DNA of 64,000 bases from assembly GCF_037975245.1 (NCBI RefSeq), contig NC_092578.1, positions 10,584,359 through 10,648,358 of the forward strand, written 5' to 3'. Both the position numbers and the translations under genes were made by a program. The notes beneath the pieces are model-generated. The model did no database searches. It was not told the origin of the DNA and saw only the letters and a program-made list of their open reading frames with translations. Source of the DNA: Apostichopus japonicus. Taxonomy: Eukaryota > Echinodermata > Holothuroidea > Aspidochirotida > Stichopodidae. Shown here piece by piece: positions 1 to 10,474 of this stretch. The number at the start of each line of letters is the position of its first letter. Positions within the stretch are counted from its first letter, which is position 1.

Positions 1-1016
1 TAAGCAAGCATCAGTCATTACAGTGCATGGCATCGTCTACCTTACGGTCCGTGAAAGTTGCACAGTATACCGCTGGATGCTATGTAAACAAAGAATTGTC
101 CTATGTAGATGGAGAAAAATCATACAGATCCATTTATGTCAAAACTCTCTTTTACAGTAGTAATGCCGGCCAAGCTTACAACTTTATTTGAATTACCAAG
201 GAGATCATTTTTTAGCTATTCATTGCTATTTATTTTTCTTTCAGTAGGTTCCCGAAAAAGATGGGGAAAACTTTGGTTGCGGGGGGGGGGGGGAGGGGGG
301 ATGCAGCCACCGCCTCCTACGGGACCTACGCCTATGTGTGTAGTGTTCGGTTTCGATATACCTGATATCGGAAATATCTGCTATTTTTCATTTCCTTCAA
401 CCAAGTTTTATAATAGCCATTATAAGAGGTTGCAATATTTCTACACCAATAAATTAAGTGTCTCTGAATTTTCCAGAATTTCCTCACCAACATTCTTCAT
501 CATATTTTCCTCTACTCGTGCAACTTTGACCTGTCTGTTAGGGGTTCAAGGAGGTTTTTCTATATTGCTTGTCCATAGATTGAATTTTGTGCAACATTAT
601 GGGTATGTTTTGAAGTGATTTTATTCACGAGAAATGTGAATTTTCAAATTCTCAACAAATAATGGGCTTAAAACCTTCAAAAGTGCAGCTTTCGGATATT
701 GTGGGCCGTGACGTAGAATCACCTACGAAAGCAATGATCCATAGGACATGCAATCAGGTCGAACATGATGTGTGACTGGTGACAATCTTCAAAAAGGTTA
801 TGGATGGAAAAAAAAAAACTTTTGGGAAATACTTGGTTCTCAGGCAAAAGTGTACATCTGGTTGCTCATTTTCAAGCCCGAGAAGTGCTATTTCCGGTGA
901 TCTGGGGGGTATCAAAACCAAAAATTTTCTTGTACGCTGCGCGCCAACCGATGGTGGCGCTCCGCTTAGATAGTAATTCGCGCCCCCCGGGTTAGAAAAT
1001 CCTGGATACGCGCCTG
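1..1016 (+). mobile_element. 3' part of a 'CAGGCGCGTATCCAGG' TIR element (family 1, edge copy)
   Basis: This is the right-hand part of a repeat that begins outside the window. Bases 1-170 are the diverged equivalent of about 1867-2035 in the next copy, and the end at about 980-1016 (ATCCTGGATACGCGCCTG) matches the end of that copy near 3133. No protein is recognisable. The open frames here are short and low-complexity. A G-run sits at about 280-299. The copy abuts the next one head to tail around 1010-1020, and the shared GCGCCTGCGTATCCAGG junction means the exact boundary is uncertain. Confidence 0.7.
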
Positions 1017-3133
1017 CGTATCCAGGGGGGCGTTGGGGGCGCGCGCCCCCCGGGTAAGAAAAAGAGGAGAGAAAACAAAGAGAAGGAAAAAAGGAAAAAA
1101 GAGGGGGAAAAGAGGAGGAGGAGAGGAAGGAAGGGAAAAGAAAAAGAAGAAAGAGAGAAGAAGAAGAAAAGGAGGGAGTAAAAGAAAAACGCGAAGACAC
1201 CGGGAAGAGAAAGAGGAACAGTGACATCATTACAGCGCTGAAGGGTAGCCAGTGACGGATCAATGATTTCGTAAAAGTGTGCCTCACCCTACCCCTTACA
1301 CCGACAACTCCATTTTTTTGACGTTTCCATTTTCCTCTCTCACTAATGATCTATATATATACTATATATGGTCTATCATAACGCGTGTGTAGAATTGTGC
1401 TATGAAACCAACTGTGGCTAGTCTCGAACTCGACCGTGTCGTCGGGGAACATGACGCATTTTGGGATGGGGGCGACCGCCCCCCCCCCATTCAGCATTTT
1501 TTTAAATGATATCGCTAAGTAACTTCAAAATAGAAAGTGCTTAGATGCAACTTACAAGGCCTGGGAAGTGTCATTTCCAGCGATCTGGGAGACATTTTCG
1601 GCCAAAATTTGCTTGTACGCTTCGCGCCAACCTATGGTGGCGCTACGCTTAGATAATTTGCCTACAGGCTTCGCCCCTCCCTTGGCAAATTCCTCGCTAC
1701 GCGCCTGTTCGAATTTGTAACGCAAACAGCAGATATCACATCATATCAGTGAGCATGAAAATGGCGTTCCAGGATGAAAATCCTCAAAACTGTCCGACTT
1801 GCCTGAAAAAATAACCAAAAATTTTCGCGCGCCAAGCGCGCGTTCGACGTTTTCATGTCAATATCATATAAGCAAGCATCGGTTATTACATCCCTCGCCA
1901 TCATGTACCGTACGGTCCGTTCAAATTGCGCAGTATACCGCGGGATGCTAATGTAAACAACGACATGTCTCATGTAGATGTATAAAAAACATGGAGGTCC
2001 AATTATGTCAAAATTTTCTTTTACATTAGTAATGGCGAATTAGGGGCTGCACCCCCGCCGCGCAGTGGCGGAGCGTCCATACGGTCAGGGGGCGGATGCG
2101 CCCCCTGACGGACTCAAATGGACTGCTGGCGCCTTTTTCAGCTCTTTACCACTTTTTACTTATTCTAGATTATTGACTTTTTTATTGCGCTCTCATCTAC
2201 TTATTGACATTTCTCACATTTTGTTGGTGTCATTTCGCGATGACACCCTATTCTTCGTTTATCTGCAAATTAGCCAGGCCCTGAAAGGGTCATTTCCGGC
2301 GATCTAGGGAATATCTTTACTCAAAATTTGTCTGTGCGCTACGCGCCGACCAGTGGTGGCGTTCCGCTTAGATAGTGTAGAAAGCGCCCCTACAGACCAT
2401 TCTCTCCCCTTCTGACCAATACCCCTAGCTCCGCCACTGCCGCCGCGCCTCCTACGCCTATGTGTGTAGTGTTCGCTCTCGGAAATATCTGCTATTTTTT
2501 CATTTCCTTCAACCAAGTTTTATAATAGCCGTTATAAGAGTTTTAATATTTCTACACCAATAAATTAACTGTGTCTGAATTTTAGAAAATTTATGACCAA
2601 CATTCTGCATCACACTTCCCTCTACTCGTGCAATTTCGACCGGTCTGTTAGGGGTTGAAGGTAGTTTTTCTATATTGGTTGTCCATAGATGAAATTTTGT
2701 ACAACATTATGGGTATGTTTTCAAGTGAGTTTATTCACGAGAAATGTGAATTTTCAAATTCTGAATAAATTTGGGGCTTAAAACCTTGAAAAGTGGGGCT
2801 GACGGGTATTGTGGGCCGCGACGTAGAATCACCTACAAAAGCAAAGACCCACAGGACATGCGATCAGGTCGAACATGACGTGTGCCGGGTTGACAATCTT
2901 CAAAAAGGTTATGGATGGAAACAAAAAACTATTAGGAAATACTTGGTTCTCAGGCCAAAAGTGTACATCTGGTTGGTCATTTCAAGCCCGAGAAGTGCCG
3001 TTTCCGGTGATCTGGGGGGGGGGGGTATCAAAACAAGAAATTTTCTTGTACGCTGCGCGCCAACCGATGGTGGCGCTCCGCTTAGATAGTAATTCGCGCC
3101 CCCCCGGGTTAGAAAATCCTGGATACGCGCCTG
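1017..3133 (+). mobile_element. Family 1 non-autonomous TIR element, copy A
   Basis: The left end reads CGTATCCAGGGGGGCG and the right end CCTGGATACGCGCCTG, so the termini are inverted relative to each other. The whole unit recurs inverted at 33769-35962 and, more diverged, at 54911-57135. Copies at those sites carry candidate 5-bp target duplications; here the left flank is another copy, so none can be tested. Inside are a homopurine tract, a GCGCGCC/GGCGCGC-type dyad near 1828-1845, and three diverged ~110-bp modules (about 1555-1665, 2276-2375, 2985-3095) ending in a 'TGGCGC(T)..CGCTTAGATA' motif. No transposase is visible. The superfamily is unknown. Confidence 0.75.
1057..1225 (+). repeat. 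Homopurine (A/G) tract
   Basis: For roughly 165 bp the plus strand is almost entirely A and G. The same strand-asymmetric tract is present in the other family 1 copies (pyrimidine on the plus strand at about 35760-35925; purine at about 54960-55085). The lysine/arginine/glutamate-rich or serine/phenylalanine-rich frames across it are composition artefacts. Such mirror-like purine tracts can form triplex DNA; that is an inference here. Confidence 0.8.
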
Positions 3134-5497
3134 TATACGCACATCAAAGCACCACTATAGTGAAAACATTAGTTAGTCACGAATGGCAAAAATCTAGTCA
3201 CAGTGACTAGAGTTAGCTAGTCATTACCAATTCGTTAGTTGCAGACCAATTTGCATGGTCGTTCGACTAACATAAATTAGTCACATAAATTTGTACGAAC
3301 TTTGTTGACACTCACTATGCTTGTCATGTATGTAAGCGTGACGAGAATGTTCTAGTCTTCTGTTTGTTTACTTTCTATAACCTTCAGCTTTGACCAATGA
3401 CGTCATTATTTTTATCCAATCATCGTACCGTAGAATACCGTGTGCTCAGCTGATCAGAGATCAAAAATTCAGACGACGTCCGGCGATTACATGTATACTG
3501 TATGCACGTACGTAGTACGTCGTACGTCGTACATTGCGGCCATTACCTAACTGCAGATAGAACAGGGCCATCAACAAAATAAGAAGATTCTTAATCATTT
3601 AACAAATTGTCAGAAGCAGTTTCAAAATGTGGTCAGTTAGGTAAGTTCAATCACAACTGAAATTCTAATAAATAATAATTGACACAATTGACATAATGTT
3701 CAAAGAAGGTTTGAATATCCGCGATATGTTTGGCTGGAAAGTATGGGTAAAATTATAACGTTAGGCCATAGCAAGCAAAACTGTGGCTAACGCTAGGACG
3801 AAGCTAGGCTAGGAGTGTAGTCTACCTAGTGTAGGCCACATGCACTCGTAGATGTATAGTACTATAGAAGCAGTAATACACACTTATATGACATATTTTA
3901 TATAAATGTGTATTATTAGCTAGTATACTAGGCCTTTATTCTATAATGTTACAAGCGCCTGTGGTGTAGGCTAGCATACATCAAGTTTCTAGACACTTCG
4001 TCGACCACCAACCCGGTCTGCATTTCGTGCACTCTGAACTGAAGATCTTCGGAGTGGTACTTACCTTCTGCTCTAGGCTAGTACATGGTACAAAGTACAT
4101 GGTACTCACATTTTAGGTTATTTTTGATAAAGTTGGAAGTACCTGGTGTTTAACTAAGAACAAAAACTAAGTTTCAATGCATGAAATACCCATAATGTTG
4201 TTAGCTTAGGCCTAGGCCTCAGGTTCATAGTGGCGCTATGTTAGTATCCTACTTCCTAGACCAAATCTACACCAGCTGTAGCACAATGTTGTAGGGTTCT
4301 GTATCCTAAGTAGAGTGGCTGCTGAGTGCTAATACCCTGGACAGAGAATGTTTTGAGTCTTATTTAGCAAATAATCCACAAAGGTATGCATTTTCTGCTC
4401 CTGCATATGTGCATCAAGGGGTTTTGAGCCTACTCAGCCTATCATTAATTTTCTGTTGTTTGTCAATTTTCAGAGAAAGTTGATAAGCCAAGTCCTCAGC
4501 ATTCACAGCTATATACTTTGAATGGTGGTATCAATGGTGGTATCAGTGGTATCAATGGACTCAACTGGTTAGATGAGGTAACAACAAATTCCAAACAACT
4601 CTGACAGCAGAAATAGATATCCTGATACTTCCATGGGAGATCTACTGTAGTAACTATAGGAACCAGTGTTTGCCACCCATGGAGAATAAGGTAATTTGAC
4701 GTTGTTGTTCTTTGACGAGCAACAAATTTGAATGTTTTATCACAAATTATGCCCCCTATCTACCTCTTGTCCCCTACACCTGTCTTTAATACATTGTAAC
4801 AACCTATGGATAAACCTTTAAATGGACTGGATATGTTATTGAGGTGAACTGTGTATTTAGATAGCATTTCAGTAAGCTTTCATTTAGACTACTGTACATA
4901 CTGTTACAGTTAGGCTGTGGTTTACAAATCCCAATGATCCAGTTTTGGCAAAGAACACCTTCAATTCTCTTATTCTAAGTAACTTAACAGTTGCACTGAA
5001 GTGACAGGCAATATCAGTTTAACATGTTCCAAACAGTTCAGGAATACATTGGGGTATGTCCTGTAGGTCAGTTTGGGAGGAATCAACTGAGCTAAACAAA
5101 AGCAGTTTTCAATTTCATCACATTTCAGAGCCAGAGACAAAAAAGCCCTCCCCGCTGACCCTTCTCTGGATGATGTTGCTGCAGGTATGGCAAACCAGAC
5201 CAAGTGGACTGTGATCCAGATACCAATAAAACCTGCAAGAATCATAAATGCACCCAACTTGGTCAAGTTTATCAAAATTGGTGACTGGAAATGTTGTTGC
5301 AGACGTAGACCTGGTTACTGCTTACACAGTATTGCTCATATGTGTATTTACACACTGCACAGTGCATACTGAAATCTCTGAAAAGACATCTTTATGGACC
5401 AAAAATGATAATTGCATTGAAATATGTTGTGGTTTTATATTGTGACGACTATTAAAAGTATCATTTTGGTATGAAAAAAAAAAAATCTCTCACTTAA

Positions 5498-5958
5498 GTT
5501 GGCATACTCCTATTAGAGTCTATATCCATCCCTTCGATTGTTCTCCTTCAGGAAAAGTGCCAAAAAGCAGCGGGGAACATCTTTTTGACCTGTTATCAAT
5601 CATAATATAGTTTTTTGTGGCTTGCATGTTGAAGAGCATGAATGTACATGTGGTGAGAAAATTGGGTCAATTGAGGCAGGTTTAGACCCCTTTAGGCTTC
5701 CCAGGAGCAGCGTAGGAAAATTGTTTACCTCTGAGTGAAGAGGTTTGTTTACAAGTGACGAAAACTTCCGGCTCGAATAGCAAAAAATCTACATGGTCAT
5801 GATACAGAAAATTGTTAGTGCCATGTAAGGCCAACTTGTCAGCTATCCGGTGATAGGTAGCATTTAGCTAGTGAAAACTTCTATCTAGACTTAGAGACCA
5901 CATTACTTTTGTGATTTAGTGTGTAAGTCAATGGAGCTTTAAATGGGCTTATGCTACC
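5498..5958 (+). mobile_element. TTAA-flanked MITE, copy 1
   Basis: The unit is flanked on both sides by TTAA (5494-5497 and 5959-5962). Its ends are inverted: GTTGGCATACTCC on the left, and GGTAGCATAAGCC on the opposite strand at the right. A second copy in reverse orientation lies at 43336-43793. TTAA target duplication is characteristic of piggyBac- and Kolobok-type elements. At 461 bp with no coding frame, it is non-autonomous. Confidence 0.75.
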
Positions 5959-6047
5959 TTAAGTTACATATAAGGAACAATCTGTGATATATAGTGCGCA
6001 TTATGCAATCACTGAAATAACCACAGTACGTAAAGACATAGAGAAGT

Positions 6048-6290
6048 TGTGGCGGAATGGTTGGGGCACTGAACACATGATTCCATGATCGTAGGTTCAT
6101 GTACCAACCTGGTCGATACGTATGTATCTTTAAAGAAGACACTTAATCTCAATTGCCGCTCTTTACCCAGGTGTATAGGGTACCCTGGGAGGTAATTCAA
6201 AAATATAGCATTTGCACCGCTTCATGGCTGCAATGATATGGGATGTCCCCTGGGGAACATGTAGCTGTAGCTCAGCATTGTTTCTACCAT
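6048..6290 (+). mobile_element. tRNA-derived SINE
   Basis: The head resembles a tRNA of the Leu/Ser type: an A-box-like TGGCGGAATGG at 6050-6060 and a B-box-like GGTTCATGTACC at 6094-6105, spaced as in RNA polymerase III promoters. Downstream, CTCTTTACCCAGGTGTATAG (from about 6160) is the central block shared by many marine-invertebrate SINEs. The B box departs from GGTTCRANNCC, so this is an old copy and not a tRNA gene. The 3' boundary is approximate. It sits inside the larger 3153-7408 element. Confidence 0.65.
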
Positions 6291-6666
6291 TCAAGACATA
6301 ACTTATAGTTTGTGATAAAGTACTTTTAGAAATGTTTTAACTACTTTGTTTTCTGTTCCACCCTAATGTTGCGTCAAGGATAATAACATATTCAACTTAC
6401 ATGTTCTGCATTAATATTGTACCATCACATCCATGGTCAGAAACTGATAATAATATCACTTCCAAGTTCCTAATTCGAGATGAAGATTATAAGGATATTT
6501 TCTGGCCCTTTTTAACAGCTAAGGTCATATAGAGCTACTCAAGGCCTTTTCATACCGTTTGATTTGACATGGGGTATTATTTTTATAAATAAATTTAAAA
6601 ATATGATATATTATTTTGTGTATATTTAATATATGTTATGTATATTTAAATATTTATTAAGATAAT

Positions 6667-6981
6667 TTATTTGGCTAAACTTCTATTTTTATATTTGAGC
6701 TGTGTACTCGCAATTTTCCCTTTGTCTGCCCACATCTCTTCCATGCTGCTATTTTGATGAAACTGATGGAGCCCATAATGATGCATGGTCAGTGGACAAT
6801 GAGGGTCTTTAAGAAATTGTAGGTATAGGTCATCAGGGGGTCTAATTGTTTGAAAACTGTTGAACACTGCCAACTTAATGGCTAAGGAGCATTTCAAAGT
6901 AATCCCATAAGTATTCTCAAGATGTTTTGTGGGAAAAGATTTTGACAATTTTGTAAAAATAAGTTTTCCCAATTTTCCCAT
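6667..6981 (-). other. Unrecognised 104-residue open frame
   Basis: An ATG-to-stop frame of 104 residues has plausible amino-acid composition (lysine-rich start, a PPDDLYLQFLKD segment, two His-Tyr/His-Gln clusters) but no motif I recognise. It lies inside the 3153-7408 element, so it may be a remnant of that element's gene or a chance frame. No convincing splice sites or neighbouring exons were found on the minus strand. Confidence 0.15.
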
Positions 6982-7624
6982 AAATATTTATTTTAGTTTT
7001 AAATGTTCTTTAACCTTTAGTGTTTGTTACTGTTCTTTATGAGATGACTTTTAAATGGAATGTTTATTTGTCACATTTTGCATTAATACTGAATGTTAAT
7101 AAAAATTACCATAAAACTTACAATGTGTGTCACTATCTCATTTCTTAACTAATCAGTACTTGATCTTAAACTAGTCTTGTGACCTAAATAAGTAGTCACA
7201 GTTGCAATGACTAATATTTTTGGTCACTAGACTAAGCTTTGGTCGATAGAGGCATCGTAGTAGGACTAATTTTAATTAGTCAGAAAACTCAATTTAATTA
7301 GTCACAAAACTTATGTTATATAGTCAAATGACTAGAAAAAACTGGTCGATAGAGACATCGTTGTGACTAATTTTTTTTAGTCATATTGACTAACTATTGT
7401 TTACAGTGTATGTAATTTTTGGACGATGCATGTTTCTCGGTGTTCCTTAGCTGCCCCCTCCTTTCCCTAGGGATTCTGCGCAGGCTACCGCCCTGCCGTG
7501 TTTTAACCACAAAAAAAAAGATCATTTGACGTCTAATTAATGTAAATCCTCGGGAGGACCACAAATATGGAACGCGAAAAGGGAAACCATATTTCGCTGT
7601 CTAAACTAAATTTGTTGCTGCTGT

Positions 7625-7800
7625 TTTATCATGTTGTTGCTCAAACTTACGTTGTTGTCTACACTTACGTTGTTGTCTAAACTTACGTTGTTGTCTAAAC
7701 TTTCGTTGCTGCCTAAACTTACGTTGTTGCCTAAACTTATGTTGCTGCCTAAACTTACGTTGTTGTCTAAACCTACGTTGCCGTCTTAAGTTGGTTTCGT
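7625..7800. repeat. 18-bp minisatellite (GTTGTTGTCTAAACTTAC)n
   Basis: About nine to ten copies of an 18-bp unit with C/T and G/T substitutions, inside the TA-flanked MITE. Because the period is a multiple of three it opens a long repetitive frame, which should not be read as a protein. Confidence 0.85.
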
Positions 7801-8150
7801 TGTCCAAACTAACGTTATTGCCCAATCACGTGATATAAATTCAACTTGCGCTGTTTATACACGTCGTTAATTTACTGACCAATTACGAAATAGTAAGATT
7901 GACACGTATCCCGACACAATTACAAACCGGTCAACGCTCTCCACCATGCCACATACATGTACTGACCCCGCCCACTTTGCTCCTCTAGAAACCCCCGTAT
8001 ATACGAATAACAGGGGCGGCCTTGTCCACGTGACTGTTTTCCTAAACCCAGGCAGCAAGAACCAACTCGTGCGTATAGTAATCATATGAAGCCCACGTGG
8101 TTGAGCAATTGTTGAACAGCGCCGATGGCAACAACATAAGTTTAGACAAC

Positions 8151-8203
8151 GAAATCAGTTTGCCCTTTTCGCGCGTGCAGCGCGAAAAGGGCAAACTGAT
8201 TTC
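8151..8203. repeat. Perfect 24-bp-arm palindrome, 5-bp spacer
   Basis: Bases 8151-8174 are the exact reverse complement of 8180-8203, separated by GTGCA. The symmetry continues outward with one or two mismatches to about 8130 and 8222, because each arm runs into TTGTCTAAAC-type repeat units. The arms contain the same CCCTTTTCGCG block as the element's termini, so this looks like two terminal sequences fused head to head at the centre. Confidence 0.9.
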
Positions 8204-8376
8204 GCTGTCTAAACTTATGTTGCTGTTGTCTAAACTAAAGTTGTTGCTGCTGCTTTACCATGCTGTTGCTCAAACTCACGTTGATGTATAAAATTCCGTT
8301 GTCTAAACTTAACGTCGTTGTCTAAACTTACGTTAAACTAAGCAACGAAATAAGTTTGCCCTTTTCGCGTTCCATA

Positions 8377-8871
8377 CACAAACCCCCCTAGATACAGACA
8401 GCTTTTTAATGACCAAAGGGCAACAAACCCTCCCTTACAAACTCCTTCATTGGCCTTCTCATAAAGGTTCAGGACCCTAACTTAATCAGTCGGGGTAATT
8501 TTAAATTAGTATTATTTGTTAGCACATTTAACCTTTCGCCTTTAGAGCTATTAAAATCCTAAATCATAGTTTAATATGCCTCACAGAGCACCACTTGACT
8601 CCTATTTCTTTCTTTTTCTTTATTGGGGGGGGGGGGGGGGGAGGAGGTGACTCTCAAACTTCCGATACATGGGAGTTGGTTCAATGACCCAACGGCAACA
8701 CCCCTTCCTTTATAGAATACTGCATTCACGTCTGGCCCTTACATAAAGTCAATCGGGGTAATTTTGGAGTATACATTATTTGTTATAGCACAACTATTCT
8801 GTTAGACTGATCCAGACACAGGTTTCCTGGCGGTGTGATTTCAGCTTGAAAGAAACAATTTTCGAAAAGAG
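8377..8871. other. No gene seen; one poly-G run
   Basis: There is no coding frame or recognised repeat. A 17-base G-run lies at 8625-8641. Confidence 0.6.
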
Positions 8872-9543
8872 ATGCGTTATCATAGCTACAGAGCCGTCTT
8901 TGATTTTGAGTGTCTTCTTGAAACATGTGAAGAGAAAAACGACCCCTCTAAAAAGTTGGTATGGGAGGCTAACATATCCCTATCAGCGCAAGTGTCTGTT
9001 GTAATGTTCCGGGCTCTGAAAACCCCGATGCATCATTTACATTTGGAAACAGAACCAAATGTCTTAGTTCAGAGTATATTAGAGCATTTGTCTAAATCTC
9101 TAGATGCAGATTAATACTTCTGAATGGTACATTTCAACATAAGTTTTGTGACATAGAGGCTAACATTCTAGAAGATGAAATTTACTGGAATTACCCTCAA
9201 AATAAATATCAAGGCAAAAGTCGTCCTATAAGCAACATTATCTAAAGACTTGATGAGTTAATAGTTCGATAAATGAAATGCCTGTTTTGGGATCTAACTC
9301 CGGTACATACGACATTAATTAATCAAAAAAGTATTCTTTAAATGTTTGATTCAGAGTGATAGTATGAACTGTATCATATCTCGGATCATAACTACATGTA
9401 CATTTCTAGACAATAACATTACACCGGGGTTCAGTTATGAGGCTTTCTTAGAAGTAATCGAATGTTCTCAGACAATAAGGTTTCTTCCCATACGAGTGGT
9501 TTTCTATAAGCAAGCTAACCTGCCTGCATTTGCAACCCCATGA
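8872..9543 (+). pseudogene. Decayed family-B DNA polymerase (protein-primed type), N-terminal part
   Basis: The frame starting near 8872 has the segment YRAVFDFECLLE. The D-x-E in FDFEC fits exonuclease motif I of 'DNA polymerase type B, organellar and viral' proteins, which are common in repeats of marine invertebrates. The match then moves between frames: around 8968-9030 a second frame carries a VCCNVPG segment, the first frame resumes with LVQSILEHLSK, and near 9421-9520 APGFSY-like (TPGFSYEAFL) and YEWF segments follow. At least three frame changes and stop codons show it is dead. The second half lies beyond two MITEs, at 10475-10760. The source could be a Polinton-like or related self-synthesising element, or an old integrated virus; I cannot tell which. 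Confidence 0.55.
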
Positions 9544-9552
9544 AGGTGTTTA

Positions 9553-9971
9553 TGGCGGGCCATCAGTCTCAAATCGTGGGAAATCGACATATACCGATTT
9601 AAATCGACATATACCAATTTCTTTCGACTTTTACCAGTTTTTAGCAGCTTAAATTGACTTCCACTGATTTAAATTGACAAATCATCGATTTTAACTGGTA
9701 GATGTCGATGTAAATTGACTTTTGCCATTTTAATTCGAAATTTCATCGATTTAAATCGACGTATACCAACTTAAATCGATGATATGTAAAATAAATCGGT
9801 ATATGTCAATTTAAATCGACATCTACCAGTTTAAATCGATGATATGTCAATTTAAACCGATAGAAGTCAATTTAAGCTGCCAGAAACTGGTATAAGTCGA
9901 ATGAAATTGGTCTATGTCGATTTAAATCGGTATATGTCGATTCCCCACTAATTGAGACTGATGGCCCGCCA
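9553..9971. mobile_element. TA-flanked MITE 'TGGCGGGCCATCAG' with ATCGATTTAAAT core
   Basis: The left terminus TGGCGGGCCATCAGTCTCAA is mirrored by TTGAGACTGATGGCCCGCCA at the right, with TA outside each end (9551-9552, 9972-9973). The interior is a dense series of short self-complementary motifs (ATCGATTTAAATCGA, GATTTAAATCG, GGTATATGTC/GACATATACC) at roughly 20-25 bp spacing on both strands. The element has split the polymerase relic. A relative with the same right end lies at about 55500-55837. Confidence 0.85.
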
Positions 9972-9973
9972 TA

Positions 9974-10470
9974 CATCATCGATTTAATTGACATATACCA
10001 ACTTAAATCGATGATATGTAAAATAAATCGGTATATGTCAATTAAAAACGACATCTACCAGTTTAAGTCGATGATATTAAATTAAATCGATGTAAGTCAA
10101 TTTCTTTTGACTTATACCAGTTTCTAGCAGCTTAAATTGACTCATACAGATTTAAATTGAAATATCATCGATTTAGCTCAAAAACATCATCCAAATCACG
10201 ATTTCGGTGATGATTGACATAAGGCAATTTAAATCGATGATATGTTAAATAAATCGGTATATGTAATTTTAAATCGACATCTCCCAGTTTATATCGATGA
10301 TAATGTCGACTGGACACGGTATATGCCATTTTAAATCGACATATACCAATTGAATTCGATTAATAGCAATTAACCAATTTAAATCGATGATATGTAAAAT
10401 AAATCGGTATATGTCCATTTAAATCGAAATCTACCAGTTTAAATCGATGGTATGACGACTGATGGCCCGC
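9974..10470. mobile_element. Second, left-truncated copy of the TGGCGGGCC MITE
   Basis: Directly after the first copy the same ATCGATTTAAAT/GGTATATGTC motif field continues and ends in GACTGATGGCCCGC at about 10458-10470, without a left terminus of its own. It is either a tandem partial copy or the remainder of an older copy into which the first inserted. The terminal CCATA is degraded to ATTA. Confidence 0.7.
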
Positions 10471-10474
10471 ATTA

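Larger units (their letters stand above)
3153..7408. mobile_element. Large TAGTCA-rich TIR element (candidate 4.3 kb DNA transposon)
   Basis: The left end reads CACTATAGTGAAAACATTAG and the right end, on the opposite strand, CACTGTAAACAATAGTTAGTC-like, sharing the AATAGTTAGTC/ATTAGTTAGTC block. Both subterminal regions (about 3153-3300 and 7140-7400) are packed with dispersed GTGACTAA/TTAGTCA motifs in both orientations, the pattern of transposase-binding subterminal repeats. The interior is ordinary AT-rich sequence with an AATAAA near 7098. I recognise no transposase, and I see no matching flanking duplication (GCAC left, TATG right), so the superfamily and exact ends are uncertain. CACT-starting ends occur in EnSpm/Chapaev-type elements, but that is weak evidence. 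A TTAA MITE (5498-5958) and a SINE (about 6048-6290) lie inside. Confidence 0.5.
7568..8374. mobile_element. TA-flanked MITE 'TGGAACGCG' with minisatellite core
   Basis: Termini are TGGAACGCGAAAAGGG at the left and its inverted counterpart CCCTTTTCGCGTTCCA at the right (one internal base differs further in). TA lies immediately outside each end (7566-7567 and 8375-8376), as in Tc1/mariner-type insertion. The inner halves are arrays of an 18-bp unit (GTTGTTGTCTAAACTTAC and variants), in opposite orientation to similar units at the right. A near-perfect long palindrome sits at 8151-8203. The RQQRKF-type repeat protein frame on the minus strand is a by-product of the 18-bp unit. At 807 bp with no transposase, it is non-autonomous. 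Confidence 0.8.

Noticed and set aside
754-1287. 177-residue Ser/Phe-rich frame on the minus strand
   Set aside because: Read across the homopurine tract of a transposon; low-complexity artefact.
4475-5372. Possible plus-strand exons in the 3153-7408 element (4475-4577 between TTTCAG and GAGGTAAC; 5113-5372 after CATTTCAG)
   Set aside because: Frames do not join in phase with the nearest ATG-containing candidate exon (about 3627-3641), no known domain, and no transposase pattern.
6048-6130. tRNA gene
   Set aside because: Box A and B are recognisable but B is degenerate and the arms do not fold as a tRNA; a SINE tail follows.
7601-7825. 74-residue Arg/Gln-rich repeat protein frame
   Set aside because: It is the translation of an 18-bp minisatellite; the period is a multiple of three, so the frame stays open by chance.
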